Below are positions 36,147 to 55,512 of a stretch of 64,000 nt of DNA, one piece after another. Position numbers and translations under genes: made by a program. This DNA comes from Mesodorylaimus sp. YZB2_4 (Eukaryota > Nematoda > Enoplea > Dorylaimida > Dorylaimidae), in the NCBI GenBank assembly GCA_030248295.1, contig JASANH010001319.1, positions 62,001-126,000 on the forward strand. The letters are read 5' to 3'. The notes below the pieces were generated by a model. It made no database searches. It was not told where the DNA came from and saw only the letters and a program-made list of their open reading frames with translations. Position 1 is the stretch's first letter, and each line of letters starts with the position of its first letter.

Positions 36147-36960
36147 TGTGAAGGATTGAATACTGAAGTAGCTGCTTTCCAGAGAAATAATTTCAAATTT
36201 CGAGGTCCCGTTGACCGTGCTATTTTAAAACATCATCTTAGGAGGCACCCTTCTAACCATTTGACGCAGGCGCAAGATACCTCGTGGTTTTCAGCGCATG
36301 AGAATCAACGATCATTGTGATTGGTTATCGCTACCTCGCTGGCCACGCCCACACAAGTAAATCTCACCTGTTAAAAATTCGTGGTCAGCGAACCACCAGC
36401 AGCAATGGGCTCAGAAAGAATGGAAGTAAGTAGGTATGACGAGTTAGCTTGAATCGAAGTCAGACAGCAAAGGATGAGATGGGAGGGGTTGCAAGAACCT
36501 GGGTAACTCGGTAGCTTGGCTGACTGACTCGGTGTGATTATCCGGTTTTTTTATGATAACTGCAGCAGTAAGTGTTTGTAATGGATCCAGTGGTGTAGGA
36601 GTATGCAACGATAGCAGGGGGATTGGGCAATGCGTATAATCCCCTCGATACGAACAGACTGCCCTGCTGTGCTCTGTTGCTACCACTGTGTGAGTGTGTG
36701 TGTGTGTGTGTTCCTGAGAAAACTTGGACCCAGACTGGATAGAACTTGATCACTAGATTCTGAAGTACTGTATTTTAATTTTCAGGAGGTCAAATTTGTG
36801 TAGTAGTTACCGTTAACGTGATTTTTTTGCGGGAAGTTCAAAATTCGCGCAAAAAATTGCATTGTTTATCCATGCACGCGATCCCTTTTATTTTATGCTT
36901 GAATGAACCCCGGATTTAGTGTATCCGTGGAATGAACTAAACTATGTACACATAGGTATG

Positions 36961-38020
36961 TCCAGGGTCGACCGTACCGCCGTACCGGGGGGTGGCACGG
37001 TGCGGCACTGAAAAAAGCCAGTGCCATGCTGTGGCTTCGTACATAAAAGACTAAATTCCTTGCCTTCAATTTTTAAAGCGCTGGTTAGGGAATCCAAATG
37101 TTGATTAAATTTCAACAGATGTTTTCTGCAATGTTATTTCATCCATCCTATTCAAAAATTTTGTCTCAATCTTTGCGCAAGACATCGAACCAGGGGGCTT
37201 CTGGATCTGCTACAGCATAAGCATGGTGGCGGCACAGATTTATGCCACGGTCTCATATCCAAGGAGATGTAGATCATGAGTTTAAGGAACCCGGAAGGAT
37301 CTTTAACCCTTAGTTGGTCTAACTCTTGGGTCCGGAGACCCAATGTATCTTATAACACAGGGCAAAATGGTTTTATCTGCATATCTCGACAACCGGCCAT
37401 TGTTATGCAAAATCGTTTTGTATGATTATAGGTTGATAGGTAAGACATGCTAGTACCAAAAGTTATCAAAATCTATCTGACGGTTCTTAAATGGCGGCTC
37501 AAAAACCCCCAAAAAGTGCACAAAAACAATAATAACTTTATTTGAAACATGAGTCGTACAAAAGGAAGACCTATCTTCTAGCACAGGCATCGTACAGCTA
37601 CTACTTGATGCTGCAACCAGTCGGACCAACTAAGGGAGCTTATAGGTACAGTAGCATGGTGGAGCCAAGGGATTTCTGGTAATCTGCGATATCAAAGGGG
37701 TGGAGTCCGCTTTGAAGTCAAGGGCTTTGATATCTCAAACCAATACTTCCATGCTTTATTACTGATGCTCATATCATAAAACCCGACGATGATCAAACTG
37801 TTCACAGCGAAGGAGTGTAGATGAATATATTAGGCATGACAATTTTCGAGATGCACAGCAGAGTCAGATAGCCTACTTTTAAAATATGTATGAAATCTTT
37901 AGAAAAAAATTTTCAAATTTTTTTGGCCGCCAAGATGGAGTTTTTTATTAGTACGGTACGGCCGTGCCAGGCCCCAGGTACGAGTACGGTCAAAAAAGTC
38001 GGAACGGCCGACCCTGGTAT
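36961..38020. mobile_element. Possible non-autonomous DNA transposon with short inverted ends
   Basis: The left end reads ccagggtcgaccgtaccg and the right end cggaacggccgaccctgg, giving inverted ccagggtcg/cgaccctgg termini, with cggta-rich subterminal sequence at both ends (near 36975-37010 and 37955-38005). TATG lies next to both ends. There is no transposase; a family D fragment (about 37320-37630) lies inside. The element type is unknown. Confidence 0.55.
37320..37630 (+). repeat. Interspersed repeat family D, diverged copy
   Basis: Contains 'gttatcaaaatctatctgac', 'ttcttaaatggcggctcaaa' and 'ctagcacaggcatcgtacag', in the same order as in copy 1. It is more diverged than the other copies. 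Confidence 0.55.
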
Positions 38021-38027
38021 GCCATAC

Positions 38028-38531
38028 AGTCGAGTCCGCTTATAGTCACACCGGATAGTATCACACCCCAGTTATCACCACAGGTTTTCAAAGGCCCGAA
38101 CTTTTCCCCCTATACTTTGCGTGTATTTTGAGTTCTCATATTATCACACTGAATTTAACCCAGCCCGCTCACTGTCACATAAATTTCTGGGCCAAGCGGA
38201 ATAAGTGTCACATGCGCATTCTTCGCAATCTGAATCAAACGCAAAATCATCAAAAACTAATTAAACGTGTACATTTATGGCCATGGCACCTTTTTTCAGC
38301 TTTGATTTGACTGATCCTTGTAATTTTGGATTTCTTTGATCAAAAAACTTTGAACAAAAACTGTCTGAAAAGCGTTGCGTCTTTCAATAGGTTAGGAAAC
38401 ACGAAAATGGTCCGAAATGGCGATAAAACTCATAGTAAAGTTTTGGCCATTTTTAGTGTGTACTTCGGTTTCGGATATTGTCACATTTTCTTCCCGTCCG
38501 TATCTGGTGATATCAAGCGGACTCGACTATA
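38028..38531. mobile_element. pogo/Tigger-like MITE with about 26-bp inverted ends
   Basis: The left end cagtcgagtccgcttatagt is the inverse of the right end aagcggactcgactata, with matching subterminal parts (caccggata / tatctggtg). TA lies at both flanks, as expected for the Tc1/mariner-pogo superfamily. About 500 bp, with no transposase. The internal sequence is AT-rich. Confidence 0.7.
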
Positions 38532-39221
38532 CATAAAATCAAAAATTTTGCGCAATTGTTAATGGTTAGGGCCACTCCAAACTTTTAGCAAAATCCGTTT
38601 ATCAGGAACAGCGGTCAGCAACGACATAATTACTTGTGACAGGGAATTCAATATCTACAGCGTATGTTGTGGCCAGCAGGAAATATTTGACAATTAAAAA
38701 TATATGACCCACTCGCACTCGCAACATGCCTCAAATAAAACCCCACATCACAGGATGGTCAGACCTGTTTTATCAGAAGTCTGTCCCTTCCCGAAGCCCT
38801 GCATGAAATAATGGACTAGTCCCACACACTGCAGACTGGCACAAGAGCATGTCTTCTATAGAGGTTTTGTGAGACCCTAAAGGACGGAAGAGTGAACGTA
38901 GTTGAAAATTTTGAAACTTCTAAAATGATTGTCTTTACGTGGGTATCATTTCTGTGTTTCTCCCTTGCACGGAGTTCAGTCACAGTATTACCAATGCGCA
39001 AGAATTAGGCAAAAATTTCTATCCATCCATCCTATTTTGCGCGCTAGATATAGCACATAAATGCCTGAGAAGAGAAGCATATAAGCTAACTTTGGACCAA
39101 AATTTTCAAATTTTTCTAAACTTTATCCAACAGCCGGAATTTTAAATCCTGTGAACCAAGTTTATGGAGCAACGATAACACACGAAAGGTCAAACTATAG
39201 TATGACTCAACTCCAGTACGA
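38532..39221. other. Unassigned spacer
   Basis: No exon, RNA or repeat recognised. Confidence 0.4.
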
Positions 39222-39500
39222 CTTCCGCGGCCATGCTGGTGCAGCGGTTTGGCGTTTGTCTGTCCGTATTGGTTGGTAGCGGGCGACAGAGTTCGATTCC
39301 CGGGGAATGATAGCTAAACCATAAACTCTCGCTGCCTTGGGCACCAGGTGAGTCACCCAATACTGTCAGATGCCGCCGAGTGGAGAGACAAGGCAAGTCG
39401 ATAGGCAGGATAGTCCAACACCAGCAGGATCGTGGAGGAAGCCAGGGATCTGACCATGATGCTCTTGTGCTTCAAAGTGGTGGCGCAGCCGAGTGGCCAC
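39222..39500 (+). repeat. tRNA-derived SINE, family A-like
   Basis: The head has a polymerase III A-box-like tggtgcagcggtttggcg and, 45-50 bp later, a B-box-like gagttcgattcccgg, in correct spacing. The body includes ggtgagtcaccc and gccgagtggagagac, shared with the copy at 61038. Confidence 0.7.
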
Positions 39501-39834
39501 ACGGCTGATAGAAGACAGGAAGGGCATTACAGTTTTGATTTTGTGGCAGTCCCTTGGTGATATCGACTTCTTAGAATGACAGAAACGAGTATCTTAAAAA
39601 CATTGGCTGTCTTCCCCCTGCTATATGTACTGTTTTACACGGTATTATTAGTGGTAATTCAGAAAATACTGCGCAGGACAAAAACTTTTTCATACGACGG
39701 AATTTCTGAACTTTGATCACAAGCGTCAGACGTACTACACTCGCATAATATGCTCCTTCAGGAAGGCTAAAAATCAGGACGGGTGGCGAAAAGTTACAGG
39801 ATTTTAGAAACATAACCTCCCCTTTCCTGGTCGA

Positions 39835-40150
39835 ATTCTGAACTTATATTCTGCAGTACAGGTCCGCACTTCAGAGGGGGTTTTTGGTCGATATCTCCCG
39901 AACCGATCAAAATTCTGCGAAATCCCATCGTAGGATTCTCGGGTACCTACTGTATGCCTAGCAAACTGGGGCCAAAAAGCATCAAAATCCATCAAACGGT
40001 GCTCAAATAGCGCCGAGAAAACCCTCCAAGAAGCATTCATGTACAGACTTCGCTTGTAACTTAAAGTATACTGTCGTTTTGTGGAACCGCGAGAACTATC
40101 TTCTAGCACAGGCATCGTACATTAGCCACTTGATGTCACTAACAAGGTGA
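39835..40150 (+). repeat. Interspersed repeat family D, copy 3
   Basis: Same landmark order as copy 1: 'ttatattctgcagtacaggt', 'tcgatatctcccgaaccgat', 'catcaaaatccatcaaacgg', 'tctagcacaggcatcgtaca'. Confidence 0.7.
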
Positions 40151-41480
40151 CCAGGCAAGGCCGGCTTGAGCCTTGATCGCTCGTAGAATAATGCCGGTTT
40201 CGTCGGTCAAAGAAACTTTCAGCATCAAGTTGCAATGCACGTGTTAAAACAAATGCACTGTTGTATTTCTTATTTTATGCTTCATGCGTCAAGTAAAGTT
40301 CCTATTGCTTTCTTAAAGTTTATTCCTCTCGACCACTTTCTTAGCCGATTTCGAGAATTGTTTATGCCAAATATACGAGTACGTACGCTGTTCATTTATG
40401 CTTGATCGGTGGTAGAGATATGAGGGTGAACTGTTGAGCGCTGTGATTAAATGTAGGATGATTCCACAGCACAGTCGTCGGACCGACAATGGCGCACTCT
40501 AGTATATATTACTCTTACTGTACCTTTCATAAGAACGGAATGAGCTCGTCAGTGGCCGTAAAGAGCAGTAAACTGAATCAGCTGTAGACAATGGATCGAT
40601 TTCAGCCTTACTAGGCAAAACTGATTGTAAACCGCTAGACCCTGGGTTTCATTGCTATTAACCCCCATCCCGGTTGGAATCTTCGTTAATTACACTCCTA
40701 GATGGGGCCCGTTTAAAATCCTACAGCACCGGGCAACAAGCGAGGGCTAAGGGTAGCTTCGAGTTTGGAAACAGATACTTATTAGTCATCACTTTTCTTC
40801 GAGAGCAGGCGGTTGGGTTTTACTTTCTATAAGAAATGTCCGCTTGTCAATACAGTGAGGGTCATTCAGTATGCTGCGGGTGTTCGCTTATGAGCAGGTG
40901 CAGATATTTTTGGAATAATGGCGCTGTACGGGACCCGACCCACAACACTCACTCAGGGTAGTCGAATATCAATTAATGCATGACACAATTTTCACTATGC
41001 ACATCCTTGATTGGTGACGACAATTCTCTCCTAAAATAATGCAGACGTCTTTTGCTCCTTTGCTAAGCATGGAAACCTGGTTTTCAATTTGATAGGAAAT
41101 GAGATGCCCAAACAAGTGCTAGGATAAAAGGGCACAGTACTGATCAAGGTCATATCGTATTATGATCTCTGATGAGCGAGTCGGATAATGGTGATAAGGC
41201 GAATTGATTCGTGGTCGAGAAGGTTTGGAAAGCTAAAAGAAAATAGTTGCATAAAATCAACCGGGTGGACAAGTAAAGGTTGTGCTACTGACTGACTACA
41301 TACTCGTAGGTACTGGACCATATTTACTAGGGACCATACATACGCTAGTTAGCCTGACCGTGGCCATGGCCAGCCTAGCACATGGCCTGACCTGGAAAGT
41401 GGTGGATTAAACACAAGCTGCTTTAGCCACCCTTTCCTGGCCCTGGTCTGGGTGGTAAATAATTGAACTATTGCACTTAC
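40151..41480. other. Spacer that should contain the unfound 3' exon(s) of the COE gene
   Basis: The last COE exon found ends at 41481 with an open frame and a consensus donor (gtaagtgc). The terminal transactivation exon must lie at lower coordinates, but no convincing continuation could be identified. Confidence 0.4.
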
Positions 41481-50357
<8,877 letters not shown>

Positions 50358-52599
50358 CTAAAATGGCGGAAAGCTGTTTTTCGCCAGCAAATGACTAAAA
50401 TCTTTTAAAAAGCACATTTTTTGAAATCAGTTTTGATTCTGCGGTCGGGTATATCACAGACACTATGTCATGCACTACAGTACGAATGGTTGGTGACCGG
50501 CTTCCGGCTGGCAGAGTCGGCCCAATCGACCAAATTTCACATCAGTCAGGCTAACAATATTTTTAAAATGATACTCCACGGGTCTCTTTTTTCCTGAAAA
50601 TTGTCGGCTGCTCATCTCATTTAGTCCTGGTTGTCAAATGATTTAAAATTTGAATTTCGCGGGTTATAAAACAAAATGTCGAATATACCCAGGCATTTCC
50701 GTGTTTTCGGAAGCCTCAAAATTTGATAGCTTAAGAAAAAGTCGTGACCAGCGAGTCCTCGGATCCCCACCCCATCAAAGTCCACTCCAGGTCGAGTCTG
50801 CCAAAAATTTTGGCACATCAGGTAAGGAAGAGCGCAGTTCCTAAAGCGTGCTATCTTCACAAACATGCGACAGATTCCTCCAAAGTGTTATCAAGTGTTC
50901 AAAAATATAGCACTCTGCAAAATCTTCAACCTTGCAACTGGCTTACCAGTGCGATCATAGTGTAGGCTTCACTAGCGGTTACAGTACGCGCGCACCAGGC
51001 AATCCGCGGACGATCCACTAATCCTGACACACCTTTCAATACGAGACATGTTGCAGGTCTCAGAATGCTTCTGCTTGGAAAATGCTCCGAGACATACTCG
51101 CCCGAAGTAGTCAGTGCAAGGCTTTCAATTAGTTTCTTCTCACTAACTTATTCAAGCGCATGTTGGCACTTGAGGAGGAAACAAGATTAGGGCAAAGCTG
51201 CGGCGTCTGATTGGGCATTAAGGCAACCTTGATTGAAGAAGGAAAGGGAAAAATCAGTCACCGGCGACGTCTGGTTCGACAAAAAAAGAAAAATAGTGCA
51301 TGACATTTGGTGAAAAGATAACAAAAGAGCAGCATGCGATGTACCTACTGCAACCGTAGCACATTGCTTCACCTACTTCTGAGTAACTGTATCTGATAGA
51401 AGAGAATTTGTCAAAATTGCGAATGGTGGTACCTACCGTGGAAGAAGGGTCGCTACGCTTCATTTCAGACCAGAACGAAACATCAAAACAGAACTCACTC
51501 TGTTGAAATTATACCCGGGTGTGATTTCCAAGTGGGTGCTGATCTCAGTCTAAGATCAAATGCGGGTGAGCCATTTGACTCTCCGTCTTCAAATCCATAC
51601 GCAACTGGCGCGTGCCCAAAAATAGCAGCATTCCGTGTTTGGGCTGTTTGATCAGAGTACTGAACCCGAAGTTGGACTGAATCAATGGCCGCGAAGCCCG
51701 ACATATTCCGTGGCCAAGTTTTCAGAGTTGCAGCAGCTCGCTCAGGGCAGGATGGAGCAAATTTACGACCAGCGGCGACTCCGAGGATTGATCAGAGTAG
51801 ATCAGAATGGAAGACACGAAACAGAGTGATAAGCCAGCAGTACGTCGACTAGCTAGCTAAGCCTTTAACTAAGCTGCAGTAGCAACACCCATCGAGAATA
51901 GTAATTAGACTAGGTAGCGTCCAGATTTGAAATACTAATCAAAACTGCGGCTTTATCCTGGACGGGATTTTGTCAAATACGCCATCTCGAGTAGGGAACT
52001 CCAAAATGTGCTTATCAGTAATTTTTTAGGAACTATAAAGCTATTTCCCAGGAACCCACGGAACGGACTCACAATCAAGAGTCACAGCAGAGTACACTGG
52101 TCGTCCACGCATCGAGAGCCATAACTAAGGAATGAAGTAAGATCAAAACAGGCAGACGGCATGTGAGTGGCTGGGACGACGAGGCGCGATAAGTGAAGTA
52201 GAAAACTCTTGGAAAATTACCGGATGATTGAAAACCCCGCCGGAATTGAATCGAGTATCGAGTTGGAAAAGGTGTTGGCCAATCAGGAAAGGCTCTGCCT
52301 CCTTCGGTAATGGGCGGAGCAGTCAGGGAGACGTTTCGAAGCTGCAAGCGCCCAGTGCTGTCGGTGGTGGCGTAACAATATCTGTTCCAACCATCGCTCT
52401 CCAACTGATCAGTACCATAAACCAGTGTTATAGAGGTACCGCAATGTCCAGGCGCTGTTGTCTGCTATTTCAATCAAGTGCTTTTCAAACCAAAGAGGCA
52501 AAAAGATAAGCTACATCTTCAGGCTTCAAGTAAAAATCCATTTTAGTATTTTTTAATTTCAACGCATGGCGTGTACCTACCTTCAGTATTCCGACGACT
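50358..52599. other. Region upstream of the first COE exon found
   Basis: The missing N-terminal COE exon should be here or further up but was not recognised. A minus-strand open stretch without stops (about 50944-51139) ending in a consensus donor is noted under findings. Confidence 0.4.
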
Positions 52600-52800
52600 A
52601 TTTCTACATATTGCAACCCCACTGCCAGGCTGGTTACGGCGAGTTGGAAGATTCAACCACTTAAGTTGATGCTGCAGCCGCACGTATAGCCGCAAGACTA
52701 CCTTGTCCAGCTGGAGTTTTGTCTCTCCTCTGCCTGCCAGGCATGGCTGGTTGGAGCAGAGTCTGCTCCCCCACGGCATACCCTGGGAGAGGAATCGAGA
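52600..52800 (+). repeat. SINE-like repeat, family B copy
   Basis: Contains tgctgcagccgcacgtatag, cgcaagactaccttgtccag and tgcctgccaggcatggctgg, related to the 48930 and 61290 copies. Confidence 0.6.
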
Positions 52801-53479
52801 TATCAACGAGGGGAATGTCTGCTTTTCAGGGAACAGAAGCGCGCCAAGTTTGATTAGGAGCTCAATGCAATATCATCGACCAAACAAACAATGTCACTTG
52901 CTGGACCTCTTTACCTAAACGAGATCGACATCTTATAACTGACTTATCATTTCTTACTGTACCATCGTCTTATCACTGCACTATACCGTCAAGTGGATCT
53001 GTGCTGAGCACAAAAAATGCTGAAACGTTTTGTGTTTTGGGTTTTGGGTGGTGTACTGTACTTTAAACCAGCTCCTCCTCTTAACGCTATCAAAGTTAAC
53101 GAGTTACTGTTTTATTTTTAAGCCATTTTGCAACATAACTTTTGGGCGCAGTCTCGAGTCCTAAGCTAACAAAACTACCAGTGCGTTGTCCGAAATGGCG
53201 TCGACCTGCGGAGTCTGTTTGGGCGTTCGCAAAATGGATTGAAGAGAGGAAGGGGAGAAAATCAGGATTCGGAAAGAAAGTCAGGGTGAATCCCCCTGTC
53301 GGAATGAGTGCATATTTCCGATGTTGTGTGGGGCGCAGTGGATGCTGGGCGCAACCGCTCGATCTTACAGTTTTACTTGGCACTAACAGGAAAGGTTCAG
53401 ACAGATGATAGGTGGTAATGGGTTTGGGGGCGAGTCGGAAGTAGATGGGAAGGTCACAATACTTGCGAGACAACACCCC

Positions 53480-53715
53480 CTGGCTGTTCAAATTTGCGAA
53501 AGCATATTCTTCAGTAAAGGCGTCCTTTGATCGAAATCTCTAGCCGGTCAAAATTTCTCGTAATCCCATCGTAGGCTTCTCGGGTACCATGTCTCGCACA
53601 AAAATTAACGAAATCCATCACGTGGCTCTCACGATCAGAAGGCGCCAAAAAACTCTCCCAAAAGTACCTATGTAGGCATTGTTATACAAGTCACAAGTTA
53701 ACTGTTTCGATGTTT
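53480..53715 (+). repeat. Interspersed repeat family D, copy 4
   Basis: Diverged copy with 'gatcgaaatctctagccggt', 'cccatcgtaggcttctcggg' and 'acgaaatccatcacgtggct' in the family order. Confidence 0.6.
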
Positions 53716-54010
53716 ACGTCAAAAATACCTATATATTGTAATGCATACTGCACCCCTCTGAATGTACTCCTCCTATGTATGTATGTTGCATGCCAAAGTA
53801 TATCCAAAATTTTAACGTGCATGCTTTGTGAATTTTAAAATTTCGTGCGTGAATTTAAGCACGTCAGGGTATCGACTGCATGTTTTGTGACTTTTATTTC
53901 AGACCAAATCAAGACATCAAATCTAAGTCGCTCTGCTGAATTTACTCCCTCATGCGCTTTCCAACTGGAATCTTATCGTTAGCCCAAGATCAAATGCCGA
54001 TACGTAAGCT

Positions 54011-55512
54011 GAGGCCGTATTCCAGAAGCGTTTTCCAGCGAGATTTTCCAGTGAGATGACTGGACTCTAGTGAGATGGCTGCGTTTGATATTACAGAAAC
54101 AATTACAGTCACATACTTCCAATCACTAAGCCCGATAACACAGTCACTGCGCAAAAAATACCTAGAAAGCTATTCCATAAAACTTTGTCGCTTGGAAAGT
54201 CCAGTGAACTATCGAAGGTGGCTGGGAAAAATCTTCAGGTGCTCTCGATCGACTGAAACTGTTTTTCACCGAGCTTTTACCCTATATAAACAGTAGAGTT
54301 TTGCCGTGAGTGGTTTCAATGGCAGAGAAGAGATATGGCGGTCGATGCGAGGGAGGATTTTTTCAGGTCTCCAATGAAAGGAAGGAGGTGCGGGAATTTT
54401 AGGACCACAGATAAACACTTCAGACAACTTCAGAAGTGTATAACTGCCCAATTGATTGAACACATGTTATCGATGTAGCAAGTGCGTCTTAGCACGAATT
54501 CGGATCTGACTGTAGAATAAAAGAAAGACTGATCGTTTCACATCCGCATACTGTACTGTAATGTTTGTTTCGCATGATTTTCTGCCCGGCCACAGTGGTA
54601 TGCAGCTTGGTTTTGACATCGATCAGGCGATCCAAGTAGTAGGTTGTCAACAGTCCAGGCAATAGGCAGATCCTCTGCACTTCAAAAAGAGGAAGAGCTT
54701 CAACCTTCGATGACAATTTACACGTGATAAGCACAGGTTCAATTCTCCCACCCAGCTCCACAGGCATAACATTCCCTTATATGTCCCTCCAGGAGTTTCG
54801 GGGGCTGCTAAACTCCTGTGCATATACTCTTGAGATGGAGCATTCGTATCTTTTTTTTGCACTTGGAGCTTTCCTAGAAGCGTCATCAAAAAGGGAGGAA
54901 GTCATGTACGAAGGTGCAAAAATTCAGAAAAATGAATTTAAGAAAAGCAGGAGTAGGAAGGAATAAACGTGAGAAGGGGGGGGGGGCAGATACAAGAAAT
55001 CATGACCTGCAATTTATTTTCTCTACTTTTACCTGACATTCACACTTATCTCTCTACAGCCGCTTCGAACACCCCTAAAATCACTACTGCGGGGATGCAC
55101 TCAGCGTGGGTATCTATGTAGAAACCGTAGGTGACAGCAAATGCACGCGGAAGTCGCTGGAATATGCGAGCCTTGTCACCAGAAAATCACAACGACCCTA
55201 TTTTGTTTCTGGAATAGGCGCAAAAAGTTAGACCTTTCTTCAGTCACCTCAATTGACTTTCACAGCGAGCTCACGATCAGTGGAATAAGTCACAGTCACC
55301 TCATTGGAAAGTTACAGTCACCTCATTGGAAAGTTACAGTTACCTCATTGGAAAGTTACAGTTACCTCATTGGAAAGTTACAGTTACCTCATTGGAAAGT
55401 TACAGTTACCTCATTGGAAAGTTACAGTCACCTCATTGGAAAGTTAGTCACCTCGCTGGAATTTTCCTTTCATGTCACTATTTTCCAGCGAGCTTTCTGG
55501 AGTACGGCCTCT
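54011..55512. mobile_element. Possible 1.5-kb DNA element with inverted ends and internal minisatellite
   Basis: The left end reads gaggccgtattccagaagcg; the right end, reversed, reads gaggccgtactccagaaagc. The subterminal ttttccagcgag is also inverted at both ends. No transposase is recognised. The right half contains a tandem array of a 22-bp unit. No target-site duplication was found. Confidence 0.6.
55291..55459 (+). repeat. 22-bp tandem repeat, seven units plus one degenerate
   Basis: Unit core cctcattggaaagttacag starts at 55299, 55321, 55343, 55365, 55387, 55409 and 55431, exactly 22 bp apart; the unit differs only by C/T in agtca/agtta. A degenerate eighth unit (cctcgctgga) starts at 55451. 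The array gives artificial repeating frames such as GKLQ and WKVTVTSLESYS. Confidence 0.97.

Noticed and set aside
51377-51463. Minus-strand MKRSDPSST followed by a gtaggtacc donor as COE exon 1
   Set aside because: It ends in the wrong phase for the exon at 50357 and has no COE similarity.
53096-53491. 131-codon minus-strand frame (and an 88-codon frame opposite it)
   Set aside because: No recognised motif, no splice context, and both strands are open, so chance is more likely.
55291-55459. CRISPR-like array
   Set aside because: The 22-bp units are head-to-tail with no unique spacers, and the genome is eukaryotic.
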